A stretch of 24,858 bases of DNA from Xenorhabdus eapokensis. Lineage in GTDB: Bacteria > Pseudomonadota > Gammaproteobacteria > Enterobacterales > Enterobacteriaceae. Location of the stretch: the NCBI RefSeq assembly GCF_001908105.1, contig NZ_MKGQ01000038.1, positions 1 through 24,858 on the forward strand. Reading direction: 5' to 3'. The notes under the pieces were generated by a model. It was not told the DNA's origin. It did no database searches and saw only the letters and a list, made by a program, of their open reading frames with translations. The first letter of the stretch is position 1. Each line of letters begins with the position of its first letter. The position numbers and the translations under genes are program-made. Shown here piece after piece: positions 14,601-21,273 of this stretch.

Positions 14601-15521
14601 TGGGGGGTGTTGGGTGGCAGGCTGCTTTTTTTTGCGTTTACCATTCACCCAATCATGCAGGGACACCACGTTGTTGACGGCATTAGAAGTGACATTGGCG
14701 GCTTCTTTTCCTGCCTTCCAGAACGAGCCACCGGCAGATCCCACAACATCTAAGGTGCTGCTATCCTTTGTGTCAGCCAGTGCCTTACTGGATTGTCCAA
14801 TTATACCGCCCAGCTTACGCAGAAAACTGGCCTGCATTTTTGCCTTGTCTTTGGTTTCCTGCTGGTGGGCTTGGTTGGCTTTTAGTGATTCGCTTTTGTC
14901 TTTTGACGCAAAGCGCCCCGATGCGGTACGGGGTTGGGACGTGTTATTCCCGTTATTGCGGGGTGTCACGGTGTCTGGAGCTGTTCCATGCCCTGCTTTG
15001 ATATTTTGGGCGGCGATTGATGCCTGTGTCTTCTGATCCCCATTTAACGCCTGTTTGTTTGCCAGATAGGATTTCAATGAAACGACATTAGGGATCGTGT
15101 CTTTCTCACTGTTTTTTATTCGCGCATCGCCGACAGGATGAACGTTGTTGATGGGATTAATGTTAGGCGCCCGTTTTAAGGTATTCGCTGTTTGGTTTTC
15201 ATTTGGAATAGAAACAGTGCGTGTTTTTATTCTATTTTTATTCTGAATGTTGTCGATTGAATGTGTGTTTTTGGACGGTGTTTTTTCAGCTTCGGTGAGT
15301 TTTAAACCCAGAGCATTATGCTGTGTTGCTTTTGATACACGGCGAGTGGGGCGGCTGATAATGAATTCATCGCTATCAACATTGACCTTGTTGTTTTGGG
15401 TGGACAGGCTGCGAATATCTGTTTGGATAGCAGACAATGCGGATAACTCAGCGTCACTGGCTTTTTCAATCGCATTGATGATGCGTTCCTGTTCCTGTAA
15501 ATCTAATGCGGTGTTGATCAT
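11616..15521 (-). CDS. Tail tape measure protein with embedded cell-wall-type domain
   Basis: This 1301-residue protein is by far the largest in the window and is the tape measure by length, position and composition. The N-terminal ~350 residues are polar and Gln/Asn/Lys-rich. Around 380-560 lie hydrophobic glycine/alanine helices (GGKLGAAILSALALG, AAKATAVVAGSAGVI, ALKAVPLVGTAIGVGL) and a lysine-rich KKTKKTKKKHKK stretch. Residues ~730-870 read RNNNFGNLVY, FAKFDTPEEGMRAL, YAPKNENNTEEYI and ALGV, a compact domain known from phage virion proteins that process or bind peptidoglycan. The usual ~0.15 nm per residue implies a tail of about 190-200 nm (inference). The start follows a weak GATAGAAAG signal 14 bases after the preceding extension frame. 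Confidence 0.85.
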   Translation of the reverse strand: MINTALDLQEQERIINAIEKASDAELSALSAIQTDIRSLSTQNNKVNVDSDEFIISRPTRRVSKATQHNALGLKLTEAEKTPSKNTHSIDNIQNKNRIKTRTVSIPNENQTANTLKRAPNINPINNVHPVGDARIKNSEKDTIPNVVSLKSYLANKQALNGDQKTQASIAAQNIKAGHGTAPDTVTPRNNGNNTSQPRTASGRFASKDKSESLKANQAHQQETKDKAKMQASFLRKLGGIIGQSSKALADTKDSSTLDVVGSAGGSFWKAGKEAANVTSNAVNNVVSLHDWVNGKRKKKQPATQHPPIIRPSLPPLTLGSEKQTKSAKSFATQNQNDQTKAIKEQTQLTQANDEKVISLLEDLVDKNKTKKGDGILGALFSALAVKVLGKKIGGKLGAAILSALALGKLKSRVSKFSARGDEDNGIDIDVSRHDKKKTKKTKKKHKKGLKNIGKGAAKATAVVAGSAGVITAGNAILNSAEEKASEQATQKAATKGAKKATESSATKAAKTGTEKSAVKAAGKIAGKTALKAVPLVGTAIGVGLDAYDGFTDTDAQRETFGLKDGQEVTTRQQTEYALANVADLGGLVSGSAGLLADGAEWLGLDSVSDALTFNTGDIAKKIDNSVTGIINLGKAIDDSVIDALNFFSSDKPKQGNKHNNSENAELVQAVTEGTDKTTQAVNKLTHQMLPLGAEMGQDGKMVPTVFFPSTPEQNHFGNNLNIGGKNAKNRNFRNNNFGNLVYVGQKGARLEDPNAKGQQTFAKFDTPEEGMRALANQITSYANGTSKAVGYQKLNTVESIITKYAPKNENNTEEYIANLSKALGVNADQQLDLSNPETMTKMIRAISTIEGGNPQVTDEFIKNAIGTRDESANSWIGKFSPETLEHVNKVRAEKGLKAISSADQFSAPEQVSATAKAQKNKAAVTPLSEDENTGVLGSIKKIRHLADEKISNVFAGNNVAGTRLNRPDAGLTLPTNMRAENLPAGLRTAMFPVDQIAQANNAKFVKNRVHDPLAQLEDNPVSAINRSDTGSGNNATINNPTDTINSHNATQNEPIDTVSSHNEKHAEPINKDAIPIVSVNDVNKALPASAPLESLTDKKPVGNKGSIMPVAMAKSANKAPSKQPSDGFLQTVSEIALPSMADTVKSMTQGFSSSGMLDGMLGNIGLDNDKIRALSPLTGFVSQKIDSGIHGMANIVANTIRQPVGMTLPSRLPTVTDLAASGVKTPVTRDKSTSNADKAMLTQLQKISASIEKLISVQKEANNNGTDPNRTTHSAQPAPRSDIPLGAASDALSEMLRERDH

Positions 15522-15534
15522 CTTTCTATCACCA

Positions 15535-15806
15535 TCACGTATTTTTCTTGAACTTTTTTTCTAAGGCTTCGTTCATCTTGAAGGCGCGCCATTCAGGCAG
15601 CCGGTCGATATCGCCAATGGGTTGATTGCCGTAGAGCGCCAAATTAGTTGTTAATACCAACCATCCATTGAGATCTAAAGTCTGGAAAGAAGTAGTGATT
15701 CCGAAATGGCGTGTACAGCTGAGTATATTTGGCCGTACCCTCCTTACCTGAATCAGGACAAAGGTGTTTGGGTAACAACAGGTTGGCCGTGCCTTTTTCA
15801 ATTTTC
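15535..15806 (-). other. Out-of-frame extension overlapping the chaperone gene
   Basis: A frame shifted by +1 (equivalently -2) relative to the upstream gene is open from about 15806 to a TGA at 15535. Past the upstream gene's stop it reads LALYGNQPIGDIDRLPEW and then NEALEKKFKKNT, a sensible charged tail. It lacks any ATG or GTG start; its first possible start, a TTG at 15801, has no ribosome binding site. This is the layout of tail-assembly-chaperone pairs (lambda G/GT, Mu-like), where frameshifting just before the tape-measure gene makes a minority long form. A near-perfect Shine-Dalgarno sequence, TAAGGAGG, lies inside the overlap at 15739-15746 with no usable start after it, as expected for a frameshift stimulator. 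The slip site itself is not obvious, and an indel mutation is the alternative. Confidence 0.45.
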
Positions 15807-16474
15807 ATCGCCAGTCCGTGTGCAAGGCGGCGGTTCATCAGTTCAATACTGGCAACTAAGGGGGAAAACTCTGTATCCAGTGCCATTTTTGCGATAAGTT
15901 CATAACGGATTTTGGCGGCTTCCATGAAATCTTCAGGCTGTTCCTGTAAATGGGCTTGGTGTGCTAATTCCATGATCCTGAGATTAATTAATTCCTTGCG
16001 ATAAGTCGGATCAGTCGAGAGCGGCAGGCTATTGCGGGTGCTCTCAAGGTGCTCCATTGCGCGGCCATCTAATGGTTTTAATATCCATGTTTTTGGCTGG
16101 CCTTTGACGGGGATAGAGATGGTTTCAAAGGCCTCAACCGTCAGGACATTCGCCGTCATATCCAGTGACCGTGCATCATAGTCGTAATAGTGCTCTTTTT
16201 GGCAATGGGAGCACGCATAAGAAACAGTGAGTGTTGTGTCGATTCGGGAATTACAGAAGATCCACCATAAGGCTGTGCGGCGGTCTTGCGCTGTCCAGAG
16301 TGCAGCATCATGCTTATTATCTCCTTCTTGAATATTATTCAAATACCGTGTGGTCAGCTCTTCTTCTTGTTCAGGATCTACGCCGCTGTAAGCCATCGCA
16401 TTAGACACATCAGGCAGACGGAAGCGAATTTCAATACTGGGATTAGAGGGCAGGGGAAAATCAGGAACTTGCAT
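15644..16474 (-). CDS. gp26-like baseplate hub / tail assembly chaperone
   Basis: This 276-residue protein begins MQVPDFPLPSNPSIEIRFRL. A CSHC metal-binding-like pair at about residues 88-91 (YACSHCQKEHYYDYD) follows a helical part with TARYL-like and RTALWWIFCN segments. A central CxxC within this length, directly before the tape measure, resembles the T4 baseplate chaperone family (gp26 and relatives). The upstream signal is weak (ACGGGTT, then ATATATG), so translation may depend on the preceding gene 11 bases away. The C terminus overlaps a +1 frame that may provide a long form. Family assignment is moderate; a lambda-G-type chaperone is the alternative. Confidence 0.55.
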   Translation of the reverse strand: MQVPDFPLPSNPSIEIRFRLPDVSNAMAYSGVDPEQEEELTTRYLNNIQEGDNKHDAALWTAQDRRTALWWIFCNSRIDTTLTVSYACSHCQKEHYYDYDARSLDMTANVLTVEAFETISIPVKGQPKTWILKPLDGRAMEHLESTRNSLPLSTDPTYRKELINLRIMELAHQAHLQEQPEDFMEAAKIRYELIAKMALDTEFSPLVASIELMNRRLAHGLAMKIEKGTANLLLPKHLCPDSGKEGTAKYTQLYTPFRNHYFFPDFRSQWMVGINN

Positions 16475-16485
16475 ATATAACCCGT

Positions 16486-17208
16486 TTAAAATTTAATAAT
16501 ATTACTGTTAGAAATAACCACCTCAGCGGCTGCATCGCGCTGCGCTCCCTCTGCCATTGGCACCACACTGGATTCAATGGATGAAATTTTCATGAAGGTC
16601 AGGGGGTAGGAGAGGAATTCGGTCACTTGGTCACGAGAACGGGTAGTTTCTCCGCGAGAGATCGGAAACACGTCAAATTCACTGTCTAATTCAAGGCTAC
16701 CGTTTTTCAAAACGCGATAGAGGCGTATCCCCATCGAATACTCCAGAGGCAGGTTAACCGTACCGTCATTATTGGTGACACGATTTGCCCGTTCATCAAA
16801 CCAACGGGCAATGGCACCCTCTTCAGAATCCCGCACGGTAATGGTGATGGTGCCCGCTTCCCGATGGGTGGGTTTATTGAAAACGACCGCCCCAATTTGC
16901 TTGGCTTCGGTTTCTATCGTGATGGAATCATAAGTAATGTCTTTGGCAAACATATCCAAACCATTGAGTCCGTCGGCTTCGATAGCCCATTGCCAGCCCT
17001 GTGCATAACGAATGCGCAGGGCGGAATGGACAACGGCTTTCGCGTTGCTCAGTTCAGCATTGAGACTACCCACACCACCAACGCGACCAGAGATCATGGA
17101 GGAGGAACGCTCTAATACCTTGCTGATAAAATGATTGCCCGCAGCTTTACCAAAGCTGGACAAACTGTTGTAACCTAGCGACTTGCCTACGCTGCTGAAG
17201 ATTCCCAT
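16486..17208 (-). CDS. Tail tube/baseplate-tube-like virion protein
   Basis: This 240-residue protein begins MGIFSSVGKSLGYNS, with a flexible Ser/Gly-rich N-terminal ~50 residues. A beta-rich body follows with WQWAIEADGLNGLDMFAKDI, EAGTITITVRD and WFDERANRVTNNDGTVNLP. This build, with a phrase on the analyte-facing strand followed by VRD and WF, is that of tail-tube and tube-terminator proteins in contractile phages (gp19/gp54 type). AAGGAG overlaps the stop of the upstream gene and lies six bases before the ATG. It immediately precedes the chaperone and tape measure. The precise role within the tube is inferred. Confidence 0.5.
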   Translation of the reverse strand: MGIFSSVGKSLGYNSLSSFGKAAGNHFISKVLERSSSMISGRVGGVGSLNAELSNAKAVVHSALRIRYAQGWQWAIEADGLNGLDMFAKDITYDSITIETEAKQIGAVVFNKPTHREAGTITITVRDSEEGAIARWFDERANRVTNNDGTVNLPLEYSMGIRLYRVLKNGSLELDSEFDVFPISRGETTRSRDQVTEFLSYPLTFMKISSIESSVVPMAEGAQRDAAAEVVISNSNIIKF

Positions 17209-17218
17209 TGATGTCTCC

Positions 17219-17773
17219 TTACGGCATTAAACTGGCACCGGTGATAATGGCACGGTTCGATGCCATTTTATCTTCCAGATCGATTTTACGTTGATACAGG
17301 GTGGCTTCATCGGGCAGGTGACTGATATCCAGTTTGCCCGCTGCCGACACACGCCGCTTACGTTCTGTGTTTTGAATATCGATCAGGCACTCAAGGTAGT
17401 TTTCCAGTACACCGCAGAGGCTGGGGGGAATAACCCAATGATCTAGGTCACAATCGCGCAAATTGGTGAGATACACCAACGTCAAGGGATAACGTTCATC
17501 GCCCATCAAATCAAGCTGGAGTGCATCCTCATAAGGTTCAGTGAAAACGAGTGAGCTGCGTTGGTCAATGACATGCACCAGCTCAAGATAATCATCAGGA
17601 TAGGGCAGGGAGATCCCCGCCGTTTTCTCTACATGAATCCGTTTAATGAGTCCTGCGCGATCTTGGTATTCTGTCAGCGCCTTAACCAACATGCCTTTTA
17701 ACGTGTCTTCTTCCACCACCAGGAGTGGACGGAATCGCGTTTTCACAGAATCTAAGAGTTGCATCGGTGTCAT
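17219..17773 (-). CDS. Head-tail connector or tail completion-like protein
   Basis: This 184-residue protein begins MTPMQLLDSVKTRF and continues LVKALTEYQDRAGLI, a helical start common in head-tail adaptor and neck proteins. A central beta part (SLPYPDDYLELVHV) and a C-terminal helical segment (RKIDLEDKMASNRAI) follow. The stop of the upstream gene lies four bases away, with AGGA as binding site. Its position among tail genes, after sheath and candidate tube, allows a neck or tail-completion role. The family is not recognised with certainty. Confidence 0.45.
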   Translation of the reverse strand: MTPMQLLDSVKTRFRPLLVVEEDTLKGMLVKALTEYQDRAGLIKRIHVEKTAGISLPYPDDYLELVHVIDQRSSLVFTEPYEDALQLDLMGDERYPLTLVYLTNLRDCDLDHWVIPPSLCGVLENYLECLIDIQNTERKRRVSAAGKLDISHLPDEATLYQRKIDLEDKMASNRAIITGASLMP

Positions 17774-17776
17774 GGA

Positions 17777-18268
17777 TTATTCCTGCCAGTTGTACACGGC
17801 ACGCATAGAAGGACGCACCACCGCTGTGACATCTTCAGAGGCCAGATCTACGGCGTCGCAGTACAATTTTACCATTTCATAGGAACGGATCGGGTTGCCC
17901 CACTCGCCGTTTTTCGATTCACTGGCAAGGTAAATATCAATATCGATATACGCTTTTTCCAATACCCACTCTTTCACCGCAGCTAATACCACGCCTTCGA
18001 TAGTTTCTGCGCACTGAAACTGGAATTCGCCCTGATTCCTGAACACCCCGTGCTGGTTGATTTTCACACCAGAGGGCGCATAGTCTTCAACATCTTCACG
18101 GGTAAATTCGCCCAATTGCGTTGTCCGGATAAGAATGGATAAATGCTCATAGCCTTTGATGACCATCCAATAATCCGCGCCAATGAGCCGTTCTCCCGCC
18201 GCCTTGGATTGGTTAAACCGTTTTTTCAGAAACGCCTTATTTGCTTTACTATTACTGAAACCAGTCAT
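17777..18268 (-). CDS. Candidate tail tube protein
   Basis: This 163-residue protein has a short basic N terminus (KANKAFLKKRFNQSK) and then a compact beta-sandwich-like body: ADYWMVIKGYEHLSILIRTT, GVFRNQGEFQFQCAETIEG and, at the end, DAVDLASEDVTAVVRPSMRA. The pattern (Y-W-hydrophobic-G-Y-E-hydrophobic early; C-A-E-T central; DAVDL...P-S-hydrophobic-R late) suits a tail-tube subunit, and it lies downstream of the sheath. GGAG is seven bases before the ATG. The alternative is another tail accessory protein. The 240-residue protein at 16486 is a second tube-like candidate. Confidence 0.45.
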   Translation of the reverse strand: MTGFSNSKANKAFLKKRFNQSKAAGERLIGADYWMVIKGYEHLSILIRTTQLGEFTREDVEDYAPSGVKINQHGVFRNQGEFQFQCAETIEGVVLAAVKEWVLEKAYIDIDIYLASESKNGEWGNPIRSYEMVKLYCDAVDLASEDVTAVVRPSMRAVYNWQE

Positions 18269-18280
18269 TAATTAACTCCA

Positions 18281-18856
18281 TTAAATAAACATGTAGGGGA
18301 TTTCGGTTCGGTTTTGTACCTGCATACCGGACAGGGAGAGCGTCACTGTGTTATGGGTGTAGTAACCTTCCGCTGTTCTGGGGGCATCCAGTTCGAAGCT
18401 CACTTCCTGAATCACGACATCGGTCAGTTTTAACCGACGTCCGATATCGATCACGACCGGCTCAGGCCGTCTTCCTCCGGGCATGACCATACCCAATTCC
18501 GGCGAGGCCATTTGTAATAACGTCATGATGGCTGACTGGACTTCGATCTGCGCGTCCTGCTTTGCCATAAAATGCAAAGGCAAGGTGATTTGCGGGGGCT
18601 TTTGCCCCTGCCAGACCATCAGCGAGTTAATACGGGTAATGGATGTGCTGTCGGTCATGACCTGTGCGCCATTGGCTATAGTGGAGATACCGGCCATTGA
18701 ACCAATGGAATCATTTTCGAAAGGTGATTCCCACAGGGACTGTAGCGTTGCCATCGCACCATCACCGATATAGCCAACCACCATTGATTCAGTATTCGTG
18801 ATATAGGCTTTGAGAAACGGGCTGATACCATCTGGCATGATTGCACCGCAAATCAT
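18281..18856 (-). CDS. Conserved virion structural protein, tail-associated
   Basis: This 191-residue protein begins MICGAIMPDGISPFLK. It contains LWESPFENDSIGS, LPLHFMAKQDAQIEVQSAI, MASPELGMVMPGGRRPEP and a C-terminal segment ELDAPRTAEGYYTHNTVTLSLSG cut by single residues. The composition is that of a soluble virion protein with a central helix and a final beta part, and I recall similar proteins among tail structural proteins of large myoviruses. AAGGGG is six bases before the ATG, directly after a strong intergenic hairpin. The exact role is unknown. Confidence 0.5.
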   Translation of the reverse strand: MICGAIMPDGISPFLKAYITNTESMVVGYIGDGAMATLQSLWESPFENDSIGSMAGISTIANGAQVMTDSTSITRINSLMVWQGQKPPQITLPLHFMAKQDAQIEVQSAIMTLLQMASPELGMVMPGGRRPEPVVIDIGRRLKLTDVVIQEVSFELDAPRTAEGYYTHNTVTLSLSGMQVQNRTEIPYMFI

Positions 18857-18870
18857 GAAATTCCCCTTAT

Positions 18871-18894
18871 GCCACCAGCCATTTAGCTGGTGGC
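18871..18894 (-). promoter_or_regulatory. Intergenic hairpin upstream of the 191-residue gene
   Basis: GCCACCAGC (18871-18879) and GCTGGTGGC (18886-18894) form a perfect nine-pair stem with a six-base loop. It lies between the stop of the 241-residue gene and the next start and is followed by ATAAGGGG, the ribosome binding site. There is no T tract, so it is more likely an mRNA processing or 3' stability element, or partial attenuator, than a full terminator. Confidence 0.6.
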
Positions 18895-18901
18895 CTCATT
18901 A

Positions 18902-19627
18902 TTACAATCCGCGTTTTTTACGGATGAGGTTAGATTTTCTACGGGCTTTTTTGGCCGACGCAGTTTGCGCTTTCATACGTGCTTTTTTCAACGCGCTTTT
19001 CTGCGCAGCACTCAGACGACGCGGGCGGGGTTGCTTGCGGATCAGTTTTACTACGCCGTCACGCACCACTTTGATGCTGGCTTCCATCATCGCGCCGTCA
19101 GCACCGCCTGTGACCGCAAATTCAGCAATGATGTCGTCTTCATCATCGGGTGATACGTCAATGGCAGACAGCACTGCATCCGCAGCGTCATCATCGGCAT
19201 TGTCGATCATGGCCGTAACATCGCTTTGTTCGGCACCCATTGAAACCGCCGCATCTGCCATGAAACCTAGCCACATGTTGTAGTCATCAATTTGCTCATC
19301 CGTGAGGTCATCATCGCTGTCCTGGAGCAGGTCAGACAGTCCTAGGGCGAATTCATCAAAGGAATCGAAAGTGCCTTCCCCGTTTTGCGCCCAATCAATC
19401 ACCGCAGCGGCAGCAATTCCGCGAAAATCCTGCTCGGCCTTTTTGTACACGGCTTCCAGTAGCATATCTTCTGGTGTTTTTTTACCTTTGGCGGATTGTA
19501 ACGATGGGATCTTGCCCGCCGATTGCGCTTGGCTGGATTCCATCATCGCCACCTGACCCGCTGGCGTGGCAAATGCCCGTAAACGGGAGTTAAGTAGCCC
19601 GCCGCGAGTGAACATACCTTTACTCAT
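18902..19627 (-). CDS. Charge-segregated virion-associated protein, unknown function
   Basis: This 241-residue protein has three parts. The N-terminal ~90 residues begin MSKGMFTRGGLLNSRL. A strongly acidic middle contains DSDDDLTDEQIDD and NADDDAADAV. The strongly basic C-terminal ~45 residues contain RKQPRPRR and KKARRKSNLIRKKRGL. AAGGAGGGG is placed ideally before the ATG. It sits between sheath and candidate tail genes. Such an acid-base layout is seen in internal virion or DNA-binding proteins and in scaffold-like proteins, but no family is recognised. Confidence 0.5.
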   Translation of the reverse strand: MSKGMFTRGGLLNSRLRAFATPAGQVAMMESSQAQSAGKIPSLQSAKGKKTPEDMLLEAVYKKAEQDFRGIAAAAVIDWAQNGEGTFDSFDEFALGLSDLLQDSDDDLTDEQIDDYNMWLGFMADAAVSMGAEQSDVTAMIDNADDDAADAVLSAIDVSPDDEDDIIAEFAVTGGADGAMMEASIKVVRDGVVKLIRKQPRPRRLSAAQKSALKKARMKAQTASAKKARRKSNLIRKKRGL

Positions 19628-19645
19628 TTTTGATCCCCTCCTTCA

Positions 19646-21223
19646 TTAAGCTATCAACACAGGTTCAGCAACGATGCGACGTGATACACCGGTTGGACAG
19701 GCTGCATACCGAATATGCCACATATCAAATTCATCCTGTGTTACCTTCACGACATAGGGCGCTGTACCGTCTGCCGCATTACGGGGCGAAACCAAGGCAC
19801 CCGACGCCACAAAACGGTCAAGCAGTTTCGGGATTTCCCTTTCCAAGCCACGGCGGGTAATGCCATCAGGCTCATGTTTCAACGCGTTACCAATGTCATA
19901 CACTAGGCGGGCAATCGCATTAAATGTACTGTTGACGTGCTGGAAGCGAAGATAGTTTTTCTTGGCATAAGTGGTGAGGGCGTCATCGATCATGACAGAA
20001 CCATCGGAGGCAAAACCCACGCTATTGATCCCACTAGTGGCATAAAGTTCTAGATCAATCTCAGTGGCGGCAGGCAATGGCTGGATATTTTGTCGCAGTA
20101 ATACGCCGCGTGATTGTCCGGCGGGGGATAAGTGATAGCCACCCACGTCTGCAATCATCGCAACACCTTTGGCCTTCGCGGTAAACGCATCACCCGACAG
20201 GCCATATACAACCTGAGCACCTGAGAAGGGATCACGGCTTTTATAAGGAAAATGATAACGGCAAACATGGGCGTACTGACCAAACCCTTGCTTCTGAGCT
20301 GTACTAATCGCTCTGTCCGGTGTCTCAGTTGGGGGTAAATCACAGAACATATCGACACGGACATCATTCGCTAATTTTGCCAGTTCGGACAACGTTGAAG
20401 GATTATAACAGCCTAATGACAGGATCGCGGTATAGTTCACTTTTGAAGCAGCCAGTGCCCGAATAGCAGGTGCATAATCCGCACTGATAAGGTTGTTAAT
20501 ATTGCCGTCTGATCCGCCCTCAAAATATTTGTCTTCAAATCCATTAAAATTTTCTGGCAGCTGTGAGATGTTGTCACCTACTACGGCCCGTAAACGATGC
20601 GTGTTGTTTTCTAACGCAATAGGCAAAAAGGCGGGTTGCCCCATATCATCAGTAGCTTCAGGCTTAAATGACACTTGAATGGTATCCAGTGTTGTTTTTC
20701 TACCTAAGTCATCAATTTCTTTTAGGATGAGGGTATACATCCCTTTGCTGTCTGGATTTTTAATCAGCGATAAGGTGCGGTTCTCAGAAGCATCACCATC
20801 ATCCACATAGATGGAGAAATAACCTGCCTTATTCGTAGAGATTTCTTCACCAAAATTAATATTAGTCGTGTATGCCGAGGGGGGATAGCTGGGTGAATCT
20901 TCACCAAGCACCTTAATGACTGGAATTTTCATGCCGTCAGTGGCAATACGCACAATATAGCCATTGCCCCCATTTAACGCCTGATAGACATGGCGATACG
21001 GCTCAAAATGTTGGCTTGAATAGGGATGTATCGGATCGCCCAAGACTTTTTGCAGGGTATCGGGGGTGACGTGCAATACCGTATTCGGTTTACCGCGTTT
21101 TGCCACTACCACACCGGCAAAGACGGAGGAACCGCCTGTTGCATTCGTAAAAGTGGCATCTGCGTTGGGCGGCATAATGGCGATACCGGTCGCCTGACCA
21201 ATAGCGAAAGGAATTTTATTCAT
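19646..21223 (-). CDS. Contractile tail sheath protein
   Basis: This 525-residue protein begins MNKIPFAIGQATGIAIMPP. The region HVYQALNGGNGYIVRIATDG (about residues 85-105) is the signature of sheath N-terminal domains, where YxALxNGG..xxVVRV recurs. The C-terminal part is typical: SDGSVMIDDALTTYAKKNYLRFQHVNS without gaps, a helix containing NAIARLVYDIGNALKHEP, and a final RRIVAEPVLI strand-like end that hooks to neighbouring subunits. Length is within the usual 400-550 range. AAGG is about nine bases before the ATG. Together with the gp25- and J-like genes it fixes this phage as contractile-tailed. Confidence 0.85.
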   Translation of the reverse strand: MNKIPFAIGQATGIAIMPPNADATFTNATGGSSVFAGVVVAKRGKPNTVLHVTPDTLQKVLGDPIHPYSSQHFEPYRHVYQALNGGNGYIVRIATDGMKIPVIKVLGEDSPSYPPSAYTTNINFGEEISTNKAGYFSIYVDDGDASENRTLSLIKNPDSKGMYTLILKEIDDLGRKTTLDTIQVSFKPEATDDMGQPAFLPIALENNTHRLRAVVGDNISQLPENFNGFEDKYFEGGSDGNINNLISADYAPAIRALAASKVNYTAILSLGCYNPSTLSELAKLANDVRVDMFCDLPPTETPDRAISTAQKQGFGQYAHVCRYHFPYKSRDPFSGAQVVYGLSGDAFTAKAKGVAMIADVGGYHLSPAGQSRGVLLRQNIQPLPAATEIDLELYATSGINSVGFASDGSVMIDDALTTYAKKNYLRFQHVNSTFNAIARLVYDIGNALKHEPDGITRRGLEREIPKLLDRFVASGALVSPRNAADGTAPYVVKVTQDEFDMWHIRYAACPTGVSRRIVAEPVLIA

Positions 21224-21237
21224 GTGCTATGCCTTAT

Positions 21238-21255
21238 GGTGCCATTGCTGGCACC
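21238..21255 (-). promoter_or_regulatory. Intergenic hairpin with GCAA tetraloop after the capsid gene
   Basis: On the minus strand GGTGCCA and TGGCACC form a seven-pair stem closed by GCAA, a GNRA-type tetraloop. It lies between the capsid stop (21274) and the sheath start (21223) and is followed by ATAAGG, the sheath ribosome binding site. No T tract follows. It would suit a 3' stability or processing element for the abundant capsid mRNA. Confidence 0.6.
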
Positions 21256-21273
21256 GTCATCAATGAAATTTAA

